This document shows positions 52,738 through 61,819 of a DNA stretch of 64,000 nucleotides, in pieces. Position 1 is the stretch's first letter. The number at the start of each line of letters is the position of its first letter. The notes under the pieces are model-generated. The model saw nothing but the letters and a program-made list of their open reading frames with translations, ran no database searches and was not told the DNA's origin. The position numbers and the translations under genes are program-made. The DNA is taken from positions 1 through 64,000 of the forward strand of contig DASSWB010000022.1 of NCBI GenBank assembly GCA_035705495.1, in the 5' to 3' direction. Source of the DNA: DASSWB01 sp035705495. GTDB taxonomy: Bacteria > Bacteroidota > Bacteroidia > Flavobacteriales > Flavobacteriaceae.

Positions 52738-54015
52738 ATGAATTTTGAAAATTCCCGAGAGTTTGCTCAACAATTGGATGAGCAGGACGAATTAAGAAAA
52801 TACAGAAATGAATTTATTTTTCCGAAGGTAAATGGAAAGGAGGTCATATATTTTACAGGAAATTCCTTGGGCTTGCAACCCAAACGCGCCAAAAAATATG
52901 TTGACGAAGTAATGAATGATTGGGCCAATCTAGCTGTTGAAGGACATTTTCATGCTGAAAGACCATGGTGGGATTACCATGAACGATTTTCAAAACATCT
53001 TTCGAAAATCGTTGGGGCCAAACCTGAAGAAGTCACGGTTATGAATACGCTCACCGTTAATTTACATTTTTTAATGGTTTCGTTTTATCGACCCACAAAA
53101 AATCGATTTAAAATAATTTGTGAGGAGAAAGCTTTTCCAAGTGATCAATATATGATTGCCAGTCAGGTGCGTTTTCACGGCTATGATCCTAAAGATGCCA
53201 TTGTTGAAATAAAACGTCGGGAAGACGAAAATAATTTTCGGATTGAAGATGTTCTTTCCAAAATTAAAGAAGTAGGTGAGGAGTGCGCGCTTGTGCTAAT
53301 AGGAGGCGTGAATTATTATACGGGACAAGTTTTTGATATTGAAAAAATCACAAAAGTGGCTCATGAAATCGGCGCTTTCGTTGGATGGGATTTAGCGCAC
53401 GCCGCTGGAAATATTGAATTGAAATTACACGAATGGCAGGTCGATTTTGCCGCTTGGTGCAGTTATAAATATATGAACAGCGGACCCGGTAATGTTTCGG
53501 GTGCTTTTATTAACGAAAAGTATTTGGGCAGAAAAGATATTCCCAGGTTCGAAGGTTGGTGGGGTCACAACAAAAAAAGAAGATTCTTGATGGAGCCGGA
53601 ATTTGATCCCGAGCCCAATGCACATGCATGGCAAGTCAGTAATGCGCCAATTTTGGCCTTTGCTCCCTATTTGGCTTCTTTGGAAATTTTCGAAGAAGTT
53701 GGAATGAATGCCATCATATCAAAACGGAATAAAATAGTTTCCTATTTAGAGTTTATTTTACATGAAATTGACAAAGAAGTAGAAAGTCGTTTTGAAATAA
53801 TAACGCCCGTCAATCAAGCGGAACGTGCTACTCAATTGTCAGTCTTCTTACATGGTGAAGGAAAAGAACTTTTTCATTTCTTAATGAAAAATGGAGTTAT
53901 AACCGATTGGCGTGAACCGAATGTGATTCGATTGGCACCCGCACCTTTATATTGTTCTTTCGAAGATATGTTTGAATTTGGACAAATCTTGAAAAAGGGA
54001 ATTCTGGAAGCATAA
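52738..54015 (+). CDS. kynU: Kynureninase
   Basis: 425 residues from the ATG at 52738. This PLP enzyme cleaves kynurenine or 3-hydroxykynurenine to anthranilate or 3-hydroxyanthranilate plus alanine. VIYFTGNSLGLQPKRAKKYV is the N-terminal family block, MNTLTVNLHFLM the phosphate-side loop, GWDLAHAAGN the Asp and His that hold PLP, and WCSYKYMNSGPGNVSGAF carries the Schiff-base Lys. The C-terminal GVITDWREPNVIRLAPAPLY includes the carboxylate-binding Arg. It takes the product of kmo (278-1645), although the two genes are far apart. A terminator follows. Confidence 0.95.
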   Translation: MNFENSREFAQQLDEQDELRKYRNEFIFPKVNGKEVIYFTGNSLGLQPKRAKKYVDEVMNDWANLAVEGHFHAERPWWDYHERFSKHLSKIVGAKPEEVTVMNTLTVNLHFLMVSFYRPTKNRFKIICEEKAFPSDQYMIASQVRFHGYDPKDAIVEIKRREDENNFRIEDVLSKIKEVGEECALVLIGGVNYYTGQVFDIEKITKVAHEIGAFVGWDLAHAAGNIELKLHEWQVDFAAWCSYKYMNSGPGNVSGAFINEKYLGRKDIPRFEGWWGHNKKRRFLMEPEFDPEPNAHAWQVSNAPILAFAPYLASLEIFEEVGMNAIISKRNKIVSYLEFILHEIDKEVESRFEIITPVNQAERATQLSVFLHGEGKELFHFLMKNGVITDWREPNVIRLAPAPLYCSFEDMFEFGQILKKGILEA

Positions 54016-54022
54016 AAAAATA

Positions 54023-54056
54023 AAACCCTTTATTGTTGAATAAAGGGTTTGTTTTT
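54023..54056 (+). terminator. Rho-independent terminator after kynU
   Basis: AAACCCTTTATT (54023-54034) pairs with AATAAAGGGTTT (54039-54050), followed by GTTTTT. It may also serve the convergent small gene. Confidence 0.88.
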
Positions 54057-54072
54057 AAATATTTTTTAATGT

Positions 54073-54234
54073 TTAAGATCCTCCTCTTCCTGTTGCCAGT
54101 CTATATAGAATTGCAATTACGGCAAGCACAAGTAAAATGTGAATCAAGTTTCCCACGACTTCTGTAAAAGCAAAAAAACCGACTAACCAACCGATTAGCA
54201 ATATTATTACGATAAGCCAAATTAAATCTCTCAT
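54073..54234 (-). CDS. lmo0937 family (DUF5670-like) small membrane protein
   Basis: ATG at 54232-54234 and TAA at 54073-54075, 53 residues. It starts MRDLIWLIVIILLIGWLVGF and has two hydrophobic segments separated by a short polar turn (FTEVVGNLIHI), ending ATGRGGS. This is the pattern of the lmo0937/DUF5670 small membrane proteins, often induced by stress. Function unknown. Confidence 0.8.
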   Translation of the reverse strand: MRDLIWLIVIILLIGWLVGFFAFTEVVGNLIHILLVLAVIAILYRLATGRGGS

Positions 54235-54317
54235 AACTTTATTTTTTGGTTATGAATAAATTTAGCTATTATTATTTTTCGAGTCAGGGTCTTTAACGCT
54301 AGTTTAACGCTGTATTT

Positions 54318-55829
54318 TTAAAGTCCAAAACTTAGGGAGAAGGTATAAAAGGAATCGTCAGATTTTATAAGAGCCGAATCGAAAAGACCTGGATTTAGTA
54401 CATGTCGTTTGTCTTGAGAAGCCAAATTATAGGCAGCATCAAATTTTATGCTTCCAAAACTATATCCCAATCCCAAAGAAAATCCTGATAAATCTCCCAT
54501 GAAGCTTTCATCCTTGTACGGACTTTCCTCATACCTATATCCTCCTCGCAGTGAAAATTGCTGGATTCTATATTCGGCACCAATTCGTACGGAAGAGGCA
54601 GCCTTTAAATTCTGCTTTATAAGATTATTTTCCTCAATAAAAGCAGGATCGTTTTCAGGTTTAAATTTTGTCAATGAGTAATCTTTGTAAGAATAATCAA
54701 TACTCACCAAACCTTTTTTACCAATAACAGCCGCTATTCCGCCAGTATATTTTGCGGGAGAGCTAATTTTATAAGATGGAAAAATGTTGACCACATTCGG
54801 ACTAACGATCACAGTTTCGTCGAATTCGGAACTATAAGTCCCCAAAGATTGGGTTGTTTCTTCCGAAAGCGTCATCCAAACTGGAGATTGATAGGATAGT
54901 CCGAGCCTAAAAGTTTCTGTAAGCTTCGCGATTCCTCCTATTTGAAATGAAAATCCACTTCCTAATGTCGTAAGATTGTTCTGAAATTCTACAATATTGG
55001 TTTCACTTCCTGTGTTCGAATTTTCCTCGTACAGATTTGTAAACCGTTCATAATTGATGAAATGGCTGTTGAGGTTTGCACCAAAATAAAATTTTTCGTC
55101 GTATTGCGTAGCAAAATTAAAAGTGAACTTTCCATTTAATCCTGTCGATATATAGTTGTATGTCTGATCAAAAGTTCCAGGCGCAATGGCACTGATGTAG
55201 GAAGTATTATCGGGATTAGAATTATCTTCGGCATTAATTACAAAGGCTTGATAACCCAATAATGCTTGTTGAGCACCATATCCTTCCGTTTCACCTAAAT
55301 AGGAATATAAATCCGAGATGCTTTCATTGGATAAAGTTTGAAGTAAGCTCAGCGGAATTCCCTGGGCGTTGTTCAAAAAGTAATTATCTATAGAATTTGT
55401 ATTTACACCTGAAGCGGTAAATTCTTCTGAGAAATTTTCAGTTTGATTATAATTAAATCCAAGGGAAAATTTCTTCCATTTGCTCTCTTCATCTGAATTT
55501 GTAAAGACCAATACAGCACCTCCTTGGGTCAAATCAAAATTCGATTCTTTGCCCATTGAATTTACGCCGAAGTAAGAAACATCATTTTTTCTGTTTCGTA
55601 ATCCTAAAGTAAAAGTCCCGGTGCTATGGGTGAAAACCGCAGATCCTGCCGGATTACTGCTCATGGAAGTTAAATCTCCACCCAAAGCAGTAAATGCACC
55701 ACTCATACCCGTATAACGCGCGGTACCCAATAAACTTTCCGAAGAAAAAAGCAACGCATCACTTACATTCTGAGCATAGGTCGAACTAATTGCTATACAA
55801 GAAAGTAAAGCCAATATATATTTTTTCAT
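54318..55829 (-). CDS. FadL/OmpP1-like outer membrane porin
   Basis: 503 residues. A signal peptide (about 1-19, ending TYAQ) is followed by an N-terminal hatch-like segment ALLFSSESLLGTARYTGMSGAFTALGGDLTSMSSNPAGSAVF, typical of FadL/TodX-type channels (the NPA motif). The rest alternates aromatic and polar residues as in an outer membrane beta-barrel and ends in Phe-Gly-Leu (SLSFGL). FadL proteins import hydrophobic compounds. The preceding gene (55852-56904) encodes a Tyr/Asn-rich lipoprotein 22 bp upstream, in the same direction. Confidence 0.88.
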   Translation of the reverse strand: MKKYILALLSCIAISSTYAQNVSDALLFSSESLLGTARYTGMSGAFTALGGDLTSMSSNPAGSAVFTHSTGTFTLGLRNRKNDVSYFGVNSMGKESNFDLTQGGAVLVFTNSDEESKWKKFSLGFNYNQTENFSEEFTASGVNTNSIDNYFLNNAQGIPLSLLQTLSNESISDLYSYLGETEGYGAQQALLGYQAFVINAEDNSNPDNTSYISAIAPGTFDQTYNYISTGLNGKFTFNFATQYDEKFYFGANLNSHFINYERFTNLYEENSNTGSETNIVEFQNNLTTLGSGFSFQIGGIAKLTETFRLGLSYQSPVWMTLSEETTQSLGTYSSEFDETVIVSPNVVNIFPSYKISSPAKYTGGIAAVIGKKGLVSIDYSYKDYSLTKFKPENDPAFIEENNLIKQNLKAASSVRIGAEYRIQQFSLRGGYRYEESPYKDESFMGDLSGFSLGLGYSFGSIKFDAAYNLASQDKRHVLNPGLFDSALIKSDDSFYTFSLSFGL

Positions 55830-55851
55830 TTTAAAAAATTAAATGTTTGAA

Positions 55852-56904
55852 TTATCCTCGACCCCTTCCACCAGAAGACCTTGTTGTACCCGATGATCTA
55901 CTGGGCGAGGAGGAACTGCGTGTTGATGTACCCGAACTTCTTGTACTTCTTGTAGGAGTGGAATAATTATTATTGCTTCTTGTGCTCCTCGTGGGCGTGT
56001 ATTGCCTGGTAGAACGGGTGGAAGTAGAATTGCTACTTGACCGTGTTTGTGTTCTAGTTTCAGTTCTGGCAGGGGCAGTAGAAGTACGGGCTTCCCGGGT
56101 CAGACCATAATTTCTCGTTCTGGTACTTCTGTTGTTTTGAATACTTCGGGCGTATTCTGAATTTCTGTTCTGAACATTGGTTCTGTTGTTTTGAACATTC
56201 CTTCTGTTATAATTGTAATCATTCGAAAGATTACGTCTTCCCGAATTATTGGCCACATTTCTATTGTATCTCGGATAATAATTATAGGGAGCGTAATATG
56301 AATTGTAGGCATATCCATAATAATACGGACTATAAAATCCGCCGTAGTAATAAGGATTATACCCAAAACTTATGCCCCAGCCATAAGGCTGGTAATATCC
56401 CCAATAGGGATTATAAGAAAATCCATAATGCCACCCACTATGCCAATAAGGGTTGTAATAGTAAGGATATGAATAATCGTTGTAATAATTTATTGAAATT
56501 GAAGTAGCTTCACTTCCCCAAGGCCCATAACCTTCGTCGTTATAGTATTCATCTTCATAATAAATTTCCTCACCTGAATTAGAAGAAGAATACGCCTCTA
56601 TATTTGTGAAAATAGCACCTTCAGTGGGAACGTTTCCGTATTGTTCCGACTTCGCACCAAAAAGATTTTCGTAGTAAGTTGTATTTTGAACTTGTTCCTG
56701 TGGAGTAGATTCTTGTGTGTTTGAATAATTATAATTTCGTTCACTGCTGTTGTTGGCAATTTCATCAGATTCTGGATCCGAACCATAAATGCCATCATTG
56801 TCATAGCCCGAATACTGGTAAGAACCGCATGAAGCTAGAAATAACAGTAAAAGCGGTGCGAACCATAATGGCACGTTGTTATTTAATATCGTAGGAGTTT
56901 TCAT
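55852..56904 (-). CDS. Low-complexity Tyr/Asn/Arg/Ser-rich lipoprotein
   Basis: 350 residues from the ATG at 56904, giving the lipoprotein signal LLFLASCGSYQY (lipid Cys26). Residues 30-135 are acidic and rich in Asn, Ser, Glu and Tyr. Residues about 138-214 are very rich in Tyr, Pro, Gly and Asn, with recurring YNPY, YYY and GYNPYY elements. Residues about 235-350 are rich in Arg, Ser, Thr and Asn with short tandem TRSTRS-like units, ending RGRG. No catalytic motif. Similar flavobacterial proteins have been labelled 'vitellogenin II-like' on composition only. It forms an operon with the FadL-like porin gene. Confidence 0.85.
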   Translation of the reverse strand: MKTPTILNNNVPLWFAPLLLLFLASCGSYQYSGYDNDGIYGSDPESDEIANNSSERNYNYSNTQESTPQEQVQNTTYYENLFGAKSEQYGNVPTEGAIFTNIEAYSSSNSGEEIYYEDEYYNDEGYGPWGSEATSISINYYNDYSYPYYYNPYWHSGWHYGFSYNPYWGYYQPYGWGISFGYNPYYYGGFYSPYYYGYAYNSYYAPYNYYPRYNRNVANNSGRRNLSNDYNYNRRNVQNNRTNVQNRNSEYARSIQNNRSTRTRNYGLTREARTSTAPARTETRTQTRSSSNSTSTRSTRQYTPTRSTRSNNNYSTPTRSTRSSGTSTRSSSSPSRSSGTTRSSGGRGRG

Positions 56905-56920
56905 TTGCTGAATTTTAAGA

Positions 56921-56950
56921 TTGCTGAACACACAAATTTAGTTAGTTTTG
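56921..56950. promoter_or_regulatory. Promoter for proS, overlapping a putative minus-strand promoter
   Basis: Plus strand: TTG 56921-56923, 19-nt spacer, TAGTTTTG 56943-56950, 54 bp before the proS ATG. On the minus strand CAAATTTA (56933-56940) reads TAAATTTG and would serve the lipoprotein gene at 56904; its -33 spacing (15 nt) is short. Confidence 0.6.
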
Positions 56951-57004
56951 TGCTACAATTTTTTACTTTATTAAAAACACAAGATTTGTGCCAAATCATA
57001 GGCA

Positions 57005-58483
57005 ATGGGAAAGAATATAACGAAACGTAGCGAAGATTATTCCAAATGGTACAACGAATTGGTTGTAAAAGCGGAACTAGCTGAAAATTCGGCGGTTAGA
57101 GGATGTATGGTTATAAAACCGTATGGATATGCAATATGGGAGAAAATGCAGGCGCAGTTGGATAAAATGTTTAAGGAAACTGGACACGAAAATGCATATT
57201 TTCCGCTGTTTGTTCCTAAAAGTCTCTTTGAGGCCGAAGAAAAAAACGCCGAAGGTTTTGCAAAAGAATGCGCAATTGTTACACACTACCGGTTAAAAAC
57301 CGATCCCGATAATCCCGGAAAGCTGATTGTTGATCCGGAAGCAAAATTGGAGGAGGAGTTGATTGTAAGACCGACTTCCGAAGCAATTATTTGGAATACC
57401 TACAAGGGCTGGATTCAATCTTACAGGGATTTGCCTTTGTTGATCAATCAATGGGCAAATGTGGTGCGTTGGGAAATGCGTACACGTTTGTTTTTACGGA
57501 CTGCGGAATTTTTATGGCAAGAAGGGCATACAGCACATGCTACGAAAGCTGAAGCGCTTGCCGAGACCAATTTAATGAATAATGTTTACGCTGAATTTGC
57601 CGAGAAATTTATGGCAATGCCGGTTATTAAAGGTCGGAAAACCGAAAGTGAACGTTTTGCCGGGGCAGACGAAACTTATTGTATTGAAGCGTTAATGCAG
57701 GATGGAAAAGCTTTACAAGCAGGAACCTCTCATTTCTTGGGTCAAAATTTTGCGAAAGCTTTTGACGTCAAATTTGCGACCAAAGAAGGAGGTTTGGAAT
57801 ATGTTTGGGCGACTTCATGGGGAGTTTCCACCAGATTAATGGGAGCGCTTATAATGACGCACAGTGATGACAACGGGCTGGTGCTTCCGCCAAATCTGGC
57901 GCCGATTCAGGTGGTAATTGTACCAATTTATAAAGGAGAAGCGCAATTGGAGCAAATATCAGTTGTCGCAAATCAACTGGCAACCGATTTACGAGCAGAA
58001 GGAATTTCAGTGAAATTTGACAATCGGGATACGCAAAAACCAGGTTGGAAATTTGCGCAATATGAATTACAAGGTGTTCCGGTAAGAATTGCTATCGGAC
58101 CCAAAGATTTGGAAAAAGGGTCGGTAGAATTGGCGAGAAGAGATTTGTTGACAAAAGAGTTTGTGGCGCAGACTGATGTTGTTTTGAAAGTAAAACAATT
58201 AATGCTGGAGATTCAGGAGAATTTACATAATCGTGCGCTGAAATTCCGAAATGAACATATAACAAAAGTCGATTCTTTTGATGAATTTAAGGAAATGCTG
58301 AATACGAAAGGAGGTTTTATTTCTGCGCATTGGGACGGTACACCGGAAACAGAAAATAAAATAAAAGAACTCACAAAAGCGACCATTAGATGCATTCCGT
58401 TTGATTCGGAAATGGAAGAAGGGAAATGTGTTTTTTCAGGAAAACCGTCTAGTCAAAGGGTTTTATTCGCAAAAGCCTACTAG
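57005..58483 (+). CDS. proS: Prolyl-tRNA synthetase (archaeal/eukaryotic-type, ProS type 3)
   Basis: 492 residues. A class II synthetase of the short form without the large editing insertion of E. coli ProRS. Motif 2 lies in [25 protein letters not shown], preceded by [12 protein letters not shown], and motif 3 in [21 protein letters not shown]. An anticodon-binding domain follows ([10 protein letters not shown] ... [21 protein letters not shown]), then a C-terminal zinc-type domain with the typical ending [16 protein letters not shown]. It is common in Bacteroidota. It has a clear promoter of its own. Confidence 0.97.
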   Translation: MGKNITKRSEDYSKWYNELVVKAELAENSAVRGCMVIKPYGYAIWEKMQAQLDKMFKETGHENAYFPLFVPKSLFEAEEKNAEGFAKECAIVTHYRLKTDPDNPGKLIVDPEAKLEEELIVRPTSEAIIWNTYKGWIQSYRDLPLLINQWANVVRWEMRTRLFLRTAEFLWQEGHTAHATKAEALAETNLMNNVYAEFAEKFMAMPVIKGRKTESERFAGADETYCIEALMQDGKALQAGTSHFLGQNFAKAFDVKFATKEGGLEYVWATSWGVSTRLMGALIMTHSDDNGLVLPPNLAPIQVVIVPIYKGEAQLEQISVVANQLATDLRAEGISVKFDNRDTQKPGWKFAQYELQGVPVRIAIGPKDLEKGSVELARRDLLTKEFVAQTDVVLKVKQLMLEIQENLHNRALKFRNEHITKVDSFDEFKEMLNTKGGFISAHWDGTPETENKIKELTKATIRCIPFDSEMEEGKCVFSGKPSSQRVLFAKAY

Positions 58484-58539
58484 GTAAAATTGGGATTAAA
58501 CAGCAGTTTTCAATTTTTTTGGAAAAAGATGATTTAGGG

Positions 58540-58570
58540 TTTGCGGCATTCAAAAATAGTTGTATTTTTG
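58540..58570 (+). promoter_or_regulatory. Promoter for the tRNA-Glu pair and rpsT
   Basis: TTTG 58540-58543, 19-nt spacer, TATTTTTG 58563-58570. The first tRNA starts 25 bp later. Confidence 0.75.
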
Positions 58571-58594
58571 CATCCGCATTTAAGCAAATGTTCA

Positions 58595-58666
58595 GGTCCG
58601 TTCGTCTAGGGGTTAGGACGCCAGGTTTTCATCCTGGTAACAGGGGTTCGATTCCCCTACGGACTA
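58595..58666 (+). tRNA. tRNA-Glu(TTC), copy 1
   Basis: A 72-nt cloverleaf: acceptor stem GGTCCGT with ACGGACT (G-T at the first pair), D-arm with GGGGTTAGGAC, anticodon stem CCAGG/CCTGG with loop TTTTCAT (anticodon TTC), T-arm AGGGG-TTCGATT-CCCCT, discriminator A. Identical to copy 2. Confidence 0.95.
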
Positions 58667-58677
58667 CATTTTTGAAA

Positions 58678-58709
58678 AATTCTGAATTTAGAATTCTGAA
58701 TTCAGAATT
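58678..58709. repeat. Two overlapping 14-bp palindromic repeats between the tRNA-Glu copies
   Basis: AATTCTGAATTTAG then AATTCTGAATTCAG followed by AATT, period 14. The second unit with its tail (58692-58709) is a perfect 18-bp palindrome, AATTCTGAATTCAGAATT. It lies in the spacer of the tRNA duplication and may be a relic of its formation or a processing or terminator structure. Confidence 0.75.
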
Positions 58710-58716
58710 ATTAGAA

Positions 58717-58788
58717 GGTCCGTTCGTCTAGGGGTTAGGACGCCAGGTTTTCATCCTGGTAACAGGGGTTCGATTCCCCTACGGACTA
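58717..58788 (+). tRNA. tRNA-Glu(TTC), copy 2
   Basis: Same 72-nt sequence as copy 1, including anticodon loop TTTTCAT. rpsT follows 31 bp after it, and no separate promoter is clear, so it may be cotranscribed. Confidence 0.95.
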
Positions 58789-58819
58789 CACATAAAAAAT
58801 TAATTTAATAACAACTGTA

Positions 58820-59068
58820 ATGGCAAATCATAAGTCATCATTAAAAAGAATACGTAGCAACGAGGCAAAACGCCTTAGAAATCGCTATCAACATAAAACT
58901 ACCAGAAACGCAATCAAAAAATTGCGTGATGCTGATAAGAAAGAGGCTGATACCTTATTTCCTACTGTAGTTTCCATGATTGATAAATTGGCGAAGAAAA
59001 ATATCATCCATGATAACAAAGCGGCCAACCTAAAGTCACAATTGGCTAAACACGTAGCTGCGCTTTAA
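58820..59068 (+). CDS. rpsT: 30S ribosomal protein S20
   Basis: 82 residues, starting [22 protein letters not shown]. Rich in Lys, Arg and Asn, all-helical, as in S20, which binds 16S rRNA in the small subunit early in assembly. It follows the two tRNA-Glu genes by 31 bp and precedes a terminator. Alone, as often in Bacteroidota. Confidence 0.97.
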   Translation: MANHKSSLKRIRSNEAKRLRNRYQHKTTRNAIKKLRDADKKEADTLFPTVVSMIDKLAKKNIIHDNKAANLKSQLAKHVAAL

Positions 59069-59091
59069 GATATTAAAAAAGTGTTCAATTA

Positions 59092-59129
59092 AAAAATGCT
59101 TTCTGCAAATTCTGCGGAAAGCATTTTTT
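59092..59129 (+). terminator. Rho-independent terminator after rpsT
   Basis: AAATGCTTTC pairs with GAAAGCATTT around a 13-nt loop, followed by a T run. Confidence 0.85.
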
Positions 59130-59235
59130 TGTTTTTGAAAATTTGAAACAATATTACTGATCATTTGAAGCATTGTGAATAAGAAGTAATTTTGAAAAAT
59201 CTTTTGTTGAAGAAAACATTTTCTAAAACACAACC

Positions 59236-59736
59236 ATGCTTGAATATAAAACTAAGAATACTTTCCCACTTGCTGTCAGGGTTTTTGGGTTCCTTTTTAT
59301 TGGCTGCGGTCTAATTATTTTGTTGGATGGATCATTAATCGGTTTTTCTCCCATCGTTTTAGGTGCAATTTTCGGTTTTACATTTGAAGGAATCCAAATT
59401 GATCTCGAAAATGGACGTTTCAAAGAATTCACGGGCTTTCTAAAATTTAAAAAAGGAAAATGGAGATCCAATAAAAATTACCCCTTTGTAAGTCTATTGG
59501 AATTTAATGTTCAAAGTGTCATTTACAGCTTGAGCAACTCAAAATCCGTAAGTAGTAAAGTTGTATATCGATTATATATGCTAAACTCTTCTCACTTTGA
59601 GAAAATTTTGATCAAAGAATTTAATGTTGAAAATAAAGCTAAGGAATTTGCAGATCAATTTGTTGAAACAACCAATCTTCAATTGGTAACTTATTCGCCG
59701 ACTATTAGCACTGCATCTCGAAATAGAAGAAGATAG
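59236..59736 (+). CDS. Hypothetical protein with two N-terminal membrane helices
   Basis: 166 residues. Two hydrophobic segments (about 12-30 and 32-48) are followed by a soluble domain beginning EGIQIDLENGRFKEFTGFLKFKKGKW and ending with a Lys/Arg-rich tail (SRNRRR). No family is recognised. The pattern of a short membrane hairpin plus a cytoplasmic PH-like domain occurs in several Bacteroidota proteins. Single gene between the rpsT and rho regions. Confidence 0.72.
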   Translation: MLEYKTKNTFPLAVRVFGFLFIGCGLIILLDGSLIGFSPIVLGAIFGFTFEGIQIDLENGRFKEFTGFLKFKKGKWRSNKNYPFVSLLEFNVQSVIYSLSNSKSVSSKVVYRLYMLNSSHFEKILIKEFNVENKAKEFADQFVETTNLQLVTYSPTISTASRNRRR

Positions 59737-59801
59737 TTTAAAAAGATTAAATTACTTTAAAGAAGATAAAATGCTTTTCCAAAACTGAATTTGCGACAAA
59801 A

Positions 59802-59832
59802 AAAAGCGATGTCCAAATCAGACATCGCTTTT
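59802..59832 (-). terminator. Terminator after rho
   Basis: AAAAGCGATGTC (59802-59813) pairs with GACATCGCTTTT (59821-59832). On the minus strand it is followed by TTTTT. It lies 25 bp past the rho stop and may also act rightward. Confidence 0.85.
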
Positions 59833-59856
59833 CTATTTTTATAAAAATGAAAAATT

Positions 59857-61638
59857 CTAAGCATTCATTGAAATCAAGAATTCTTCATTGTTTTTGGTTT
59901 GTTTAAATCTTTCATTGATGAATTCCATGGCTTCCACCGGGTTCATGTCGGCCAAATATTTCCTCATGATCCACATGCGTTGAAGCGTGTTTTCGTCAAG
60001 TAACATATCATCTCTACGTGTACTGGAAGAAGTGAGGTCAATTGCAGGGAAAATTCTTCGGTTTGCAATTTTTCGATCTAACTGCAATTCCATGTTTCCT
60101 GTTCCTTTAAATTCTTCAAAGATCACTTCGTCCATTTTCGATCCGGTATCGGTCAATGCGGTTGCAATAATTGATAACGATCCGCCATTTTCAATGTTTC
60201 TTGCGGCACCAAAAAATCTTTTGGGTTTGTGAAGTGCATTTGCATCAACACCACCACTTAAAACTTTTCCGCTGGCAGGTTGTACAGTATTGTAAGCCCT
60301 TGCCAAACGTGTAAGCGAATCGAGCAGAATTACAACATCATGCCCACATTCCACCATTCTTTTTGCTTTTTCAAGTACAATATTGGCCACTTTAACGTGT
60401 TCATGTGCCTCTTTGTCAAATGTTGAAGCAATTACTTCACCTTTTACATGACGTTGCATGTCCGTAACTTCTTCTGGGCGTTCATCAATCAATAAAATCA
60501 TTTGATAAACTTCAGGATGATTTGCGGCAATTGCATTTGCAATATCTTTCAAAAGCATTGTTTTTCCCGTTTTTGGTTGGGAAACAATCATTCCACGCTG
60601 ACCTTTTCCAATTGGGGAAAATAAATCGATAATACGTGTAGAAATGGTGCTTTGCCTTTCAGCAATATTGAATTTTTCCTGCGGAAATAAAGGTGTAAGG
60701 TGTTCAAAAGAAATTCTATCCCTTACAACCTGTGGATCCAATCCGTTAATTTTGTTGATTTTTATAAGTGGAAAATATTTCTCTCCTTCTTTTGGTGGAC
60801 GCACCTGTCCTAAAACCGTATCTCCTGTTTTTAATCCGAATAATCTTATTTGGGATTGGGAAACATAAATGTCATCGGGAGATGATAAATAGTGGTAATC
60901 TGAAGATCTTAGAAATCCGTAGCCATCTTGCATGATATCCAAAACACCTTCACTCTCTATAATGGCATCAAATTCAAAATCCGGTTCACGATAACGGTTT
61001 CTGTTGTCCCGGTTCCCAGTGTTTTTTTGATTTTGATTTTCTTTCTGATTTCTTTTGTCCTCTCTCGGTTGACGGTTGTTATTATCGTCACGAGTATTTT
61101 TTTCCTTCCGGTTATCTTTTATTCTGTTGTCCTTTCTGGGGTCATTTCCACCTTGGGCATCATTTCCTTGAGATTTGTCATTTCCAGGTTTGTCTTCTCT
61201 TTTTTGAGCAGGTCTTTCATTTCGGTTGTCTCTATTCGGCCTGTTTTCTTGTGAAGATTTATTCGGATTTGATGTTTTTGGAGCTGTGTCTTCAGGTTTG
61301 GTTGACTCGTTAGAAGTTGATTTTTCAGCTCGGTCACGAAGATTTGGCTTTTCAGGAAATCTTTTATTGTCTGAGGAAGGTATTTTGCTCTTGTCCATAT
61401 TTTTCTCCTGGTCTGATGTTTTATTTTCTACAGGAGAAGCTGAAGGTTTGTCTTCTGTTTTTGGTTTTTCCTCCACAAGAATTTCTTTTACCTTCGATGG
61501 ATTTGCGGCCTGATAATCTAAGATTTGATAGACGAGATCCATTTTTTTTAGTTTCCGAAAATTGGGAACGTTTAATGTTTTAGCGATTTCCAAAAGTTCA
61601 GGAAGCTTTTTTTCTTTTAATTCTGAAATTTCCAACAT
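59857..61638 (-). CDS. rho: Transcription termination factor Rho with long disordered insertion
   Basis: 593 residues, against about 420 in E. coli Rho. Residues 1-57 are the helical Rho_N domain. Residues about 58-218 are a low-complexity insertion rich in Asn, Asp, Lys, Arg, Gln and Glu. Residues about 224-300 are the cold-shock-type RNA-binding domain ([15 protein letters not shown]). The ATPase has P-loop SQPKTGKT (353-360), Walker [15 protein letters not shown] and the Q/R loops ([20 protein letters not shown]). Rho ends transcription by translocating on RNA. The insertion is a known Bacteroidota feature. A terminator follows. Confidence 0.97.
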   Translation of the reverse strand: MLEISELKEKKLPELLEIAKTLNVPNFRKLKKMDLVYQILDYQAANPSKVKEILVEEKPKTEDKPSASPVENKTSDQEKNMDKSKIPSSDNKRFPEKPNLRDRAEKSTSNESTKPEDTAPKTSNPNKSSQENRPNRDNRNERPAQKREDKPGNDKSQGNDAQGGNDPRKDNRIKDNRKEKNTRDDNNNRQPREDKRNQKENQNQKNTGNRDNRNRYREPDFEFDAIIESEGVLDIMQDGYGFLRSSDYHYLSSPDDIYVSQSQIRLFGLKTGDTVLGQVRPPKEGEKYFPLIKINKINGLDPQVVRDRISFEHLTPLFPQEKFNIAERQSTISTRIIDLFSPIGKGQRGMIVSQPKTGKTMLLKDIANAIAANHPEVYQMILLIDERPEEVTDMQRHVKGEVIASTFDKEAHEHVKVANIVLEKAKRMVECGHDVVILLDSLTRLARAYNTVQPASGKVLSGGVDANALHKPKRFFGAARNIENGGSLSIIATALTDTGSKMDEVIFEEFKGTGNMELQLDRKIANRRIFPAIDLTSSSTRRDDMLLDENTLQRMWIMRKYLADMNPVEAMEFINERFKQTKNNEEFLISMNA

Positions 61639-61768
61639 GAATAGTAAGAATATAAATTGTGATATTATTTCTCGAGAAAGAATTCGAAAAAATTGGGATT
61701 ATTCTACAACCAGAATCATTATAGGTTGCATTTGTTATTGCAATAATACAACATTATTTTATTTTTTA

Positions 61769-61802
61769 TTGCGGCTCAATTAAAAAGATTGCTTTATTTT
61801 TG
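61769..61802 (+). promoter_or_regulatory. Promoter for the DUF4293 gene
   Basis: TTG 61769-61771, 23-nt spacer, TATTTTTG 61795-61802, 17 bp before the ATG at 61820. Confidence 0.6.
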
Positions 61803-61819
61803 TGTCGAAATATTAAAAA

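Noticed and set aside
58678..58709. Tandem 14-bp repeats considered as a CRISPR array.
   Set aside because: Only two units, no spacers, palindromic units too short, no cas genes.
58519..58731. Plus-strand ORF of 70 codons over the tRNA-Glu genes.
   Set aside because: It runs through both tRNAs, which fold completely.
61226..61513. Plus-strand ORFs across the Rho insertion.
   Set aside because: The low-complexity Rho insertion produces long open antisense frames by composition.
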